This document shows, piece after piece, positions 11,612 through 21,249 of a DNA stretch of 64,000 nt. Positions within the stretch are counted from its first letter, which is position 1, and every line of letters begins with the position of its first letter. The stretch spans positions 443,928,822 to 443,992,821 of the forward strand of contig NC_057864.1 of NCBI RefSeq assembly GCF_019393635.1, given 5' to 3'. Position numbers and translations under genes: made by a program. The notes beneath the pieces are model-generated. The model was given only the letters and a program-made list of their open reading frames with translations, was not told the DNA's origin and searched no databases. Origin of the DNA: Dromiciops gliroides (taxonomy: Eukaryota > Chordata > Mammalia > Microbiotheria > Microbiotheriidae).

Positions 11612-12170
11612 AATATGAAGGGATGATATTTTAAAAACATCAAATTAAGGGATGAGAGAGGAATGCACTGGGAAAAAGGGAAAGGGAAAGGTAGAATGGG
11701 GCAAATGATCTCACATAAAAGAGGCAAGAAAAGGCTTTTACAGTGGAGGGGAAGATGAGGGGAAAGGGGGGGGGAAGTGATTGAACCTTATACTCATCAG
11801 AATTGGGTCAAAGTGGGAATAACATGCACACTCAATTGGATATACAAATCTCTTACCCTATAGGAAAAGTATGTAGAAAAGGGGATAAGAGAAGGGGAAT
11901 GCAGAGTGATAGAAGGATGGGCAGACTGGGGGAGGTGATAGTCATAAGCAAAACACTAGAGAGAGAGAACATAATAAACAGGGGGAAACATAGTTAGCAA
12001 TCATAACTGTGAAAAAAATTGAAGCAAGTTTCTCTAAAAAAAATACTCATTTCTCAAACTTATAGAGAACTGAGTCAACTTTATAGAAATAAGAGCCATT
12101 CCCCAATTGATAAATGATCAAAAGATATGAACAGTTTTCAGATGAGGTAACCAATATGCCATCTAGGATC
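9640..12170 (+). mobile_element. HAL1-like non-autonomous L1 element with ORF1 remnant
   Basis: The left end (agccaagacggcagagaaaa) looks like a marsupial L1 5' region. Positions 10,490-11,080 carry charged, Lys/Glu-rich broken frames followed by ENRSRRNNLKIIGLPES. That is the signature of an L1 ORF1 protein, which binds RNA and forms a coiled-coil trimer. After ORF1 the text passes directly into a purine-rich stretch and then a 3' region (attccccaattgataaatg, aaagatatgaacag). No endonuclease or reverse-transcriptase frame lies between. ORF1-only layout and roughly 2.5 kb length fit HAL1. Stops and frame breaks show it is inactive. An L1 with an internal deletion is the alternative. Confidence 0.6.
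11546..11610. repeat. (CA)n(TA)n compound microsatellite inside the HAL1-like element
   Basis: acacacgcacacacacaaac is followed by about 22 TA units. Confidence 0.95.
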
Positions 12171-12449
12171 TAGTTTATAATAGGGAATATTACATACCAT
12201 CAAATGTATTCAATTTGTCTGTAAAGTGCTAGTAAATAGATTTTGATTGAGGTTTCTAAAGAACTCTCTTGTGAATACAATCATGATGATAGGGCATCTG
12301 TATCACTCAAGGTTTCCTTACTTTTTGTTATTAGCTATGTTTTAAATAGTGTTACTTGATGGATCATTCAGCGCCTTCTGGATCTTCATAATATCCTTGA
12401 GAAGTTTTTTTTTTTTTTTTACTTCTTACACTTTTGTAATTGATTCAGG

Positions 12450-12540
12450 GGTGTGAAGTTCCTTGAGGGCAGGAACTATTTTGATTTTTTTAATCTTTGT
12501 AATTCTATACACTTGTAAAACAGAGCATGGTGCTATACTG
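12450..12540 (+). mobile_element. L2-type LINE 3' end fragment
   Basis: gaagttccttgagggcagga, actattttgat and tctttgtaattctatacact resemble the L2 3' end. Confidence 0.5.
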
Positions 12541-13089
12541 GAGCTGGCCTTAAAACCATGAAAATCTTAGTTCAAAACCTTCCTTTGTAGCACTCTGGCT
12601 GTGTGATAATGGGTAAATCACTTAAGCCCTCTGCAAACTCAAGATGACTACACAGCTGAGTTGGTACAGCTGTGCATTGATAAAAGGGAGCACTTCATAT
12701 ACCAAAGAAATGACAGGTTCTAAGAAAAAGGGGGGAGGGAGGGAATGGGGTGTTGGCGTGGTATCTAGCATGTTAATAAATATTTGTTTAAATTAAATTC
12801 GAACCCTGGTCTCCTGGGCATTGTTTTTTTTTAAACAAACAAACAAAAAAACCCTATATAAATGCTAGCTATTTTCATTTCTTTGAACTTTCGACTAGAC
12901 TGTCCACTCCATGGCGGCAGGTTCTAGATCTTACCCTTCTCTTGGGCGCTTTCCAGTGCTTCATATAAGGCTAGGCATCCAATAGGCACTAAATAAATAC
13001 TTGTACCCCTTTACCAGACATTCGGCTGGAGGAGGGGAAAGAGGGGAGCGGAGGTCAGCACATTGTTGGTTTCTGCAATAAAAGGGCTG

Positions 13090-13265
13090 CTATCCCAAAC
13101 CATCCAATCCGATTTAATCCGATTTAACCCAACGGGCATTTATTAAGCGCCTACTAGGTGCAAGACACTACAGTGCCGGTGGCTAGGGCTACGGGAACAA
13201 AACGGAAATCTGTGCCTGTCCTCCAGGTGCTTACATTCCACACGTCGGATACAACGTGCCAGAAG
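13090..13265 (-). mobile_element. CR1/L2-clade LINE 3' end fragment at the CpG-island edge
   Basis: gggcatttattaagcgccta, taggtgcaagacactacag and tgcctgtcctccaggtgctt give the same module order as the fragments at 8,640 and 21,250. Unlike them it keeps several CpGs (aagcgcc, gccggtgg, ctacggg, cacgtcgg). It touches the CpG island on its left side. Confidence 0.65.
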
Positions 13266-13269
13266 ATGT

Positions 13270-14450
13270 AGGGGGTTAGTGGCATCGGGTTGGCGGTCTT
13301 CCGGGAGGTGGGTGCCGGGGGAGGAAGGGGCTCCCAGCGTGCGGGGTCTGTGCCTGGGTGGTGTGCGTTGCGGGGAGCCCAGGACTCCGCCCTAGTGCCT
13401 GCAGGTGGGCAGGGCAGGGCAGGGCTGCGCTGCGCCGAGCTGCTCTGGCTGCGCTCCCGGCGGCTTCTTGGCTTCTGGCCGCGCCGGGCTCGGGCTTGGG
13501 CTCGGGAGCTCGCTCGCTCGCTCTCTTTCTCGGCGGCGGGGCTGGGCTCCGGGCTGCGGGGCGGTGCCGGGACAGGAAGCGGAAAGCAGCAGCGGAGCGG
13601 CGGCGGCAGGGCTGCGCGGAGCCTCTGCACGGAGCCCAGCGCAGGCCGCAGAGCCGGGGGGCTGCTGGGCGCCGAGACCCCGCGCCGGGGTCGTCCGCAC
13701 CCGCCGGGACCCAGGTGAGCCCCGGGTAAGGCCACGAGGGACTGGGCCAGGGAACTGAAGCTCGAGCAGTGCCTGGAAGCGGACCTCCCGGGGGAGACGC
13801 CCCCCACTCAGGGACCCCGCATCTCCCCGCAGCGCCCCTCCATCCCCGGGACTGCGCTCCCTCCCTCTACCCAGGCTTGGGGCCCCGATTCCCTCCTCTC
13901 CCAACCAGGGACCCTTCCCGTTTCTGCTGGTTAGAGGACCCCGCCCCATTTCTCTCTCCCCCTGACCCTGGGAACCTTGCTTCCCCCTAGTCCCCCAACA
14001 TATGTACCCTCGTTTCCCGCCGCACCCTTCTCCCCCGACTCTGCAGCCTCACATCTGTACGTGGTGCCAAGATGCCCTTCCCAGCCCCAGGACGCCCCTC
14101 TTCCTTTTCCCTAGTCTTGGGGGGTGGTGGTGGTTCGGAAAGGTCTACTCCGGAGCGCAATTTTCGGGGCGCCCCGAGCGTGGCGAAACAAGAGCCTGCT
14201 TTACGCTCTTGGCCGCATCCCAAGCGGTTTATCCGCTGCAGCGGGTCCCAGGGAGGCCCTGGGTGGCCGGCCAAGGATAGGACTTGGCTGCATTAGGGCC
14301 GGCTCTGGACCTCCGAGAAGAGGGGAACAAAGATCCCCGTGGCTTTCCCAGCCAGGCGCTGAGCCTGATCTAGAGCATCAGCCGGTGACCCCGGAGCTGC
14401 CCAGTCTGAGGCTGGACTGGGGGCGGGGGGGGTGCCTATTTCACACCTCC
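13270..14450 (+). promoter_or_regulatory. VANGL1: CpG island and likely VANGL1 promoter
   Basis: A sharp rise in G+C and CpG over the AT-rich flanks, for example cgctcgctcgctctc, cggcggcggcagggctgcgc and ccccgcgccggggtcg. No TATA box was seen, which suits a broad CpG-island promoter. GC-rich stretches such as gggggcggggggg at 14,420 could bind Sp-family factors. It is the only CpG island in the window and lies 18 kb upstream of the VANGL1 start codon in the right orientation. Long frames on both strands are what GC-rich DNA gives by chance. Divergent transcription is possible but not shown. Confidence 0.8.
13500..13714 (+). other. VANGL1: Likely non-coding exon 1 of VANGL1 (5' end uncertain)
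   Basis: The strongest donor in the island is ggacccag|gtgagc, with the GT at 13,715. A second candidate, ccgg|gtaagg, has its GT at 13,726. Exon 1 has no obvious ATG on this strand near the donor, as expected for a leader exon. The transcription start cannot be placed by reading, so the left edge is a guess. Confidence 0.5.
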
Positions 14451-14830
14451 CTTACATAACTGAGCCATCCCTGAAGGCCCAGCCGGCCGAGCCCCGCTGC
14501 GCTTCAGGGAGCAACAGGCAGGTAGGAGTTTACTTTTAAAAAACGCCGGGGTGGAGCAGAAATAGGCTGGCAGAGGCGCAGCGCCGAAACCCCTCCTAGG
14601 ATAACTCCTGATCCACGCCAGGGCAGAGGCAGCCACAGGACAGGACCTCACTTCCTCCCCCAGCCTTTGAACTGCCACAAGAAACGAGGCTAGTAAAAGA
14701 AGTGCAAAGAAAGCATTATAAAATTTTAAACGCGTTGGTTCGGAGAGACTAGAGCTCCTTAGGAAGGAGGGCCTGGCTGTCATGGAATCCTATTCTGCTG
14801 CCTTCCCCGCCTCACATACCCCCTCCCCCA

Positions 14831-14857
14831 TGAGTGAGTGAGTGAGTGAGTGAGTGT
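14831..14857. repeat. (GAGT)n microsatellite
   Basis: Six tandem gagt units followed by gtgtt, just downstream of the CpG island. Confidence 0.95.
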
Positions 14858-14879
14858 GTTCGTTCCTCGTAGGCAGTTT

Positions 14880-16650
14880 TTTCTAGTTTTGACCTGGCGT
14901 CCCTAACACTTAACACAATGACTTGCTCATAGTAGGCGCTTACATGCTTTTTGGATCGAATTAATTAATTGCTTGCTTTACTTATCTGAAGAGTAGACAA
15001 AATCCTTACTTAATGAGAGTTTTAGGTGGTGCATTTAGCCTCTACTTAGAAAGTGTTAGCAGGCATATTATGGCAGGGTTTTTGTTTTGTTTTTGTTTTT
15101 TGGGGGGGTTTTTCTAACTGGATGCATGGGAAATGCCTGTATATTTTTAGCCACTCTTTTGAAAAGCAAGTTAAGCTGTAAAGAGTCTGGCGTCATCACT
15201 GACATGTTTTTAAAATTTTGCAGGGGCTGCTGAAAAATATTATAACTTGTATCACTAATCAACAATGCTAATTAACATTCTCTTTCCAAGGGGTGGGTTG
15301 TTTGATTACATGTCTCCTAAGAGTCTTTAAGTGAGATGGCAGAAACTGTCTGAATCTAGGGAGGCATAATTAGCCATTTTATGTAACCACTAATTAGAGT
15401 TTTTAGGGTTGAATTAAGTCAATGTGATATAGTTGGGGCTTTGATTTGTGGGAGGGAACTTGTTTTACAGTTCAAAGAAACAACACACTGGACATAAACC
15501 ATGTCTATGGCCTTCCCAGATTTGGGGTGCCACTCAATGTAATTAGAAAATGATGTAGGTGGTGTTTCCCTCACGATGATGGGGGATCAGGGTGTTGATT
15601 CTTAATTTGGAAGTAAAATGTGGGTAAGAAGAATTTTGCCAGTGCCACATTTGGAGACATCATTTGTCTGCCAGTATACTGTTAGCCTTACGTGGATTTG
15701 GACTTCTGTGAAAGCACAGGAATGGTAGCAGTATGACAGATTTCAATTCTGGACTCCTAAAGAAAAAGTCAATTTAACAGTAGTCTTTTCTATTGTAAAA
15801 TAAAGAGTTCTTTCAAGGGGTGTTACTCCTGCCCCGACCCCCCCCCCATACCTGTTATTACTGAGGGACTGGCTGGGCCACATTTGTATCTATGGGCAGC
15901 AGATGAAATTGAAGGATGGATAGATGATGGTTTTGAAGAATTTATGACTTATTTATCCACCTGTTAGTCAAAAGGCTTCCCCTGTGAGTGCTGTATTGCT
16001 CTAGAATTTCTAATGAAACTGATCGAAATAGGCCAGTGAAAGCACCATTTCCGGATGGCTGCATTTCGGGTGAGAGGGCAAGGGGGCAGGCCAGCTGCCC
16101 CCAAGGGTGGCTTTGGCTGTCTAGGGATGGACTCTCTATCAGAGATCTCTTATTCCCTAGCCTGAATGTGTTACTAAGGGTACATGTATGTTTCTCTGCT
16201 GTCGGTTTCAATTCTTGTCATCATTATCAACTCTTACCATGCTGAGCCTTCACTGTGTCAGACACCCTAGGGAGTTTGCTACAAAAGAAATGGAAGGCAT
16301 GGAAGAAGAGGGGGAGGGAGAGGGCACACCTGAATAAAAATCATACTTCAGATACCCCAAATACTAAACCCAATTCCTAAACACTTGCAGCTGTTCAAAT
16401 ACATGTACATCAATGATAAAAGGTTCGAAAAAGGGATTAGAGTGATTGGATCTTTGAGACTAGATGATCTCTAAAGAGACATTTCATCTGGGGAGGGAGC
16501 TGAAATCTGTAGGTCAATGGAGGCAGAAGGAGCCTGCCATTTCCTTTCCATGTGACCAATGGCAGAGAAGCATTCGTTGACGAGTGGTGACAGAGAAGTG
16601 ACTTGAAGATTCAGTAAGCATTACTGAACATTGTCACCAAGCCGGGGAGA
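14880..16650 (+). other. Repeat-poor first part of intron 1
   Basis: I recognise no transposon between about 15,000 and 16,650. Two homeodomain-type TAATTAG cores lie at about 15,367 and 15,390. This is the longest repeat-poor stretch near the promoter and so a candidate for conserved non-coding sequence. That is inference only. Confidence 0.35.
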
Positions 16651-16684
16651 TGAGCCCTATGGTAGGGTAGAAGGAGGCTTGAAT

Positions 16685-16840
16685 TTGTTGTCTAGCCTGG
16701 GGTTCAAATCCAGGTTTTCTTGGTAAGGATGTAGGGAAATCATTTTGCCTCTTGCCTCACTGGGTTTCAGTTTTCTCATCTCTAAAATGAGAAGGTTCAC
16801 TGTTATGATCCCTAATGGCCTTTCCAATCCTAGATCTTGA
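16685..16840 (+). mobile_element. MIR-type SINE
   Basis: gggttcaaatccaggttttc, ctgggtttcagttttctcat and tctctaaaatgagaaggtt in MIR order. Confidence 0.7.
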
Positions 16841-17344
16841 GTTGTTCATATCCTCTAGATCATAGGGCTGGCGAAATTCACGGAGATCCATGCCACACAT
16901 TCTCCCTTCCCAATTCTATGCTGACATATGCATTCATATACTTCTTCCCCACCCCCACCCCCCAGTCTCTCTGTCTCTCTTCTCCCTCTCATCTTCCACT
17001 TCCTCTCATCTTGATTCATCATCCTGATATTAGGGCACGTAGATCAGTGATAAAGAAGAGTAAAAAAGAATAGATAAAAAAAAATTTAATGAATATTATA
17101 AGGTCTGCAAGTAGTTTACCAGTAAAGTGAACACCTCCATGAGAGCAGAGCTATCTCTTATCTAAGTAGTTCCTCTGGTGTTGGCACAATGGGTACTTAA
17201 TATTTGTCAAATAAATTTTAAAATTAAACTTTAAAATCTCATGGTGTTAGATAGTACTCCCTCAGGGGACTTAGAAGTTTCTGCCACCATAACTAGGAAG
17301 ATTAATTAACCTTCTGAAGCCTCCGAAGCAGCTAAATGGATGGT

Positions 17345-17545
17345 CAAGGGGTTGTTCAGTCTTGTCCGAGTCTTTGTAATTCTATTTGGGGATTTCTTCT
17401 CCAGCTCCTTTTACAGATGAGGAAACTGAGGTAAATAAGGTTAAGTGACTCACCCAGGGTCATCTAACTAGTAAGTGTCTGAGGCCAGATTTGAACTCAG
17501 AAAGAAGAGTCTTCTTGATTCCAAGCCCAGAGTCTCTGAACACTG
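17345..17545 (-). mobile_element. tRNA-derived SINE, long form, degraded
   Basis: ggttgttcagtcttgtccga, ttacagatgaggaaactgag and gtaagtgtctgaggccagat match the long form reversed. It is broken at the right end. Confidence 0.75.
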
Positions 17546-17745
17546 AGCCCCCAATCCACCCTCAGACACTTGCTAGCTATGTGACTCTGGGCAAATTGCT
17601 TAACCTCTGTCTGCCTCTGTCTCCTTATCTATCAAGTGAGGATAATAATAGCACCAATCTCTCTGGGCTGTTGTGAGGATCAAATGAGATAACATATGTA
17701 AAATACTTTGCAAATGTTTAAGTGTTATATAAATGCTAGTATTAG
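17546..17745 (+). mobile_element. MIR/THER-type SINE
   Basis: ctagctatgtgactctgggc, gataataatagcaccaatc, gttgtgaggatcaaatgaga and taaaatactttgcaaatg follow THER/MIR order. Confidence 0.75.
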
Positions 17746-17756
17746 TCTATTTTTTG

Positions 17757-17990
17757 AAGGATTGAGGTAGTTCAGTGTATAGAGTGCTGGGCCTGGAGTC
17801 AGGAAGACCCGAATTCAAATCTAGTTCCAGACATTTACTAGCTGTGTGACCCTGGGCAAGTCACTTAACCTCTGTCATAATCCAGTGGAGAAAGAAATGG
17901 CAAACCACTTCAATATCTTTGCCAAGAAAATCCCATGGACAATATGGTTGACAGGGTCACGAAGAGTCGAACACAACTGAACAAAAAGAA
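17757..17990 (+). mobile_element. tRNA-derived SINE, long form, tail-modified
   Basis: tagagtgctgggcctggagt, attcaaatctagttccagac, ctttgccaagaaaatcccat and gaagagtcgaacacaactga. The central cagtttcctcatctgtaaaat segment is shortened. Confidence 0.8.
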
Positions 17991-18744
17991 ACAAAAAAAT
18001 AGTCTGTTTAGCTGTAAAAAGATCGGTTGGATGGAATGGTTCTTAAAGTCCCTTTAATCTCAAAAGTATTAGAAAAGTTCCATACGCATTGTACCCAGTT
18101 CGTGCAGCTACACAGTATCCACCGCCTCCCCAACTGTAGTTGTTCTTTGGTTTACCAGACAGATGTTTTTGGCTATAAAGTTAGCATCAAACAAATTCTT
18201 TTAGCTGGCCAGTGGTAAAATAATCACAATTATTATGACAGCAAAATGGCAAAATAATTATAAAATTGAAGATATATTCCCATAGAAAAGATTATTTTTG
18301 TTCCAAGACATGAGGAAAACCCACAAAATACAGCATTTTTTTTTTAAATCGTGTATTTAAAGGATTTAAAGGACCATCCTCCCATTTGGTACCTTGATGG
18401 ATGTGGGATTTCACTGGGGTGGGTCCTCCTTCCACAGATGTACAGGAAGATGCTTCTAACCCCCTCATTTCACAGATAAGGCAAATGAATCCTAGAAAGG
18501 TGAAGGGATTTGTCTCAGATCCCATGGTTAATAAGCAACAGAGAGCCAAAGCAAACATTCTTTTCTCTACACAGTTCAGCCTGTACAGACCAGCATTTAC
18601 ATTCTTCGCTGGGCCTTTCTAGAAATCTTCATAGAGCATCTACCCAGTAGAAGACCATTGGCCTTCTAATTCTTTTAATATCTCAGGTACCTCTGAACCA
18701 CCTGGATTGCCCATCCCTTGTCCTACTCTTTTTTTTTTTAGTAG

Positions 18745-18988
18745 TAGTAGTTGTTGTTCAGTCATTTTAGTCAGGTCTGACTCTTGGTGACCCCATTTGG
18801 GGTTTTTTTTGGCAAAGAGATTGGAGTGGTTTGCAATTTCTTTTTCCAACTCATTTTCCAGATGAGAAAATTGAGGCCAACAGGGTTAAGTGACTTGCCC
18901 AGGTTCACACAGTTAGTCCATATCTGAGGCTGGATTTGAACTCAGGTCTTCCTGATTCCAGGCCTGGTGCTACCTAGCTGCCTTTCTA
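18745..18988 (-). mobile_element. tRNA-derived SINE, long form
   Basis: gttgttcagtcattttagtc, ccatttggggtttttttt and gacttgcccaggttcacaca. The head is partly deleted, because ggcctggtgc joins tacctagctgcc directly. Confidence 0.85.
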
Positions 18989-19394
18989 GCAGTAGATCTC
19001 TTCAATGTTGTGTTTTGTTAAAGGAAATCAGATTTTGGGCACAGTGGGTGGGGAAAATAAGACTTGAAGGTCAGGGGGGAGCCAGTCTTTTACGTCATTT
19101 GTCTTGTGTAAATAATTAGTAGCTTTCTTACTACCACTGATTTGTGCCCACTAATGGTCTTTTTATTGGCCTTTGGGTTATTTTAAATTTTTTGATTGTT
19201 CTGTGATTGCAGCGTTCTATGATTCACAGCCATGTAACCCCACTGAGGGAATGCTGGTATTAAAGAGCTGGCCTTCTGTAGTATCCCACAGTTTGGGAGT
19301 TTTGAAAACAGTCTCCCAAACACAACGCCACTCATCTCCTTCCATTCAATTCTAGCTCAGTTCATTATAAATAGGCAGCAACTGTATATGTAGC

Positions 19395-19580
19395 TTTAGA
19401 ACTGGAAGGGGACCTTAGAGGTCATCTAGTTCAACTCTCACATTTTACAGATGAAGAAACTGAGGCTCAGAGAAGTTAAGTGACCTTCAAAGGTCACCTA
19501 AATAAGTGGCAGAGGCAGGATTTGATCTGGGGTCATCCGATTTCAAATGTAGTGCTCTTCCCCCTGTACGATGATACTGT
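19395..19580 (-). mobile_element. MIR-type SINE
   Basis: aactggaaggggaccttaga, cattttacagatgaagaaac and gcagaggcaggatttgatct follow the reversed MIR pattern. Confidence 0.7.
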
Positions 19581-20344
19581 GCTTTTTTTTTTGACATGGC
19601 AATGACCTTGGGTCTGGCTTGGTGGAAAGCCTTTGAGTATGGCCCAAGCACTAGACTTCCTCTTTTGAAGGAGCCTATCTGAGTTTGGAGAGGCTCACCA
19701 CCATTTGTATGTACTCAGATTCATTTGAGAGAATCCTTGCCTAGCAACATGTCTGTCATACCATAGCCTAGGCAATTTGTATTTTGCATCTACTTTGTTA
19801 AAAACAGCAATGGGGAAAAGGTAAATGTCTTTCACATTTCTATGGATTTCATTAAAGAGGCATCATTCTGTCCTGGGGCTCCATACGGCTTGTACAAAGT
19901 CATCTGTGATTAGTAGCATTTGGAGAACCTCCATATGAATGGTGCTTGGACTTTGCTCAGGGCTTCTTCCTCTTTGACATTAAATTACCCATTAAAGGGG
20001 ACATGGGGGGTGGGAAGAAAGCCAGTCAGACTACTCAAAAGAACTTACAGTATTCTAAATTTTTATACTGGGAAATCATCCACAAGAAAATGTGAGATAT
20101 GCTTGACTTTTCAGATTCAGTCTATGGTTTTGTGTGTTCATCCTAAGGATAGATAGGCCCCTTTAAAACCTAGCCAAACAGAATGATTTTGTTTCAAAGG
20201 GAACCTCAATTTTTCAACCATATTTTTATCTTTTTATTATGGATAAAAAACTGTTTTATTTTTCCTACTATTATTTCCATAATTCATCATCCCCCTCACT
20301 ATGGATTTCTACTTGCTTAACCTGGTATTTATGAACGCATTCTT

Positions 20345-20492
20345 TTTTTTTTTTTAAGTGAGGCAATTGGGATTAAGTGACTTGCCCAGGGTCACACAGC
20401 CAGTAAGTGTTAAGTGTCTGAGGCCGGATTTGAACTCAGGTCCTCCTGACTCCAGGGCCGGTGCTCTATCCGCTGTGCCATCTAGTTGCCCC
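20345..20492 (-). mobile_element. tRNA-derived SINE, short form
   Basis: Poly-T, then aagtgaggcaattgggatta, through to ctatccgctgtgccatctag. Imperfect duplications gaacgcattctttttt and gaactcgttctttttt flank it. Confidence 0.88.
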
Positions 20493-20509
20493 GAACTCGT
20501 TCTTTTTTT

Positions 20510-20685
20510 TTTAAATGTTTTGGATCATCATATTTCAATATAATTGGTCTCCTTTGTAGTCCTGTGTATTTCCTTTTACACATTTAAAAACTTTATTCAG
20601 AGAAGGGACCTATAAGCTATTAGACTGTCAGAGGGGTTTGAGACCCCCAAAGGTTAGGAACCTCTGACATCCTTTAAGTGGTACT
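20510..20685 (+). mobile_element. hAT-like MITE copy, partial
   Basis: attggtctcctttgtagtcc, tttaaaaactttattcagag and gttaggaacctctgac share their order with the complete copy at 56,456-56,658 and with a reversed copy near 25,600. The left end was probably disturbed by the neighbouring SINE. Confidence 0.55.
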
Positions 20686-20810
20686 CAACTCTGTTTCATA
20701 AAAAGGGATATGAATTTAGGGAAAATCCTAGGAGGAACCACCGGACCCTTTCCAGTTAATAATCTCCTTCTTGAGTTGTTTACCTTTTGGTTCCAGAATC
20801 TAAATGGATG

Positions 20811-21077
20811 TTGTTGTTCAGTCATTTTTCCAGTCTTCCAACTCTTCCTGACCACTTTGGGGGTTTTCTTGGCAAAGAGACTGGAGTAGTTTGCCATTTC
20901 TTTCTGTAGCTCATTTGCCATTTTACAGATGAGGAAACTAAGGCAAATCCTGTCAGGTGACTTGCCCAGGGTTACACAGCTAGTAGGTGTATGAGGTTAA
21001 ATTTGAACTCAGGAAGATGAGTAGTCTTCCTGACTCCAGGCATGGAACTCTATCCACTGTGCTACCTAGCTGCTCCA
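20811..21077 (-). mobile_element. tRNA-derived SINE, long form
   Basis: gttgttcagtcatttttcca, gggttttcttggcaaagaga, ttacagatgaggaaactaag and tgctacctagctgctcc. The 4-bp drift at the right end suggests an older copy. Confidence 0.87.
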
Positions 21078-21249
21078 CAGCTGAATGTTAACCAAGACAA
21101 ATATATGGTATATATCCCTCCTAACACCACTGTGAATACAGGTGTCTAAAAACTGAAACGTTCAAGGATTAACACAAGGCTTCTATGTAGCCCCCACCTA
21201 AGTATCCCCTGAAATGCTTGGAGATCCTTGAAAGGAGGAGGGCACCCAT

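Larger units (their letters stand above)
1..13000. other. Intergenic region upstream of VANGL1, repeat-rich
   Basis: No open frame here resembles a known cellular protein. The longest frames lie in a low-complexity minisatellite or in SINE and LINE sequence. The AT-rich DNA holds old L1 3' pieces, MIR/THER-type SINEs, tRNA-derived SINEs, a CR1/L2-clade reverse-transcriptase remnant and a HAL1-like element, listed separately. Stretches at 1-350, 4,730-5,430 and 6,620-7,500 show nothing I can assign. Confidence 0.7.

Noticed and set aside
13154..14783. Many long frames on both strands at the CpG island, up to 217 codons
   Set aside because: GC-rich DNA has few stops by chance. The frames overlap each other on both strands and none resembles a known protein.
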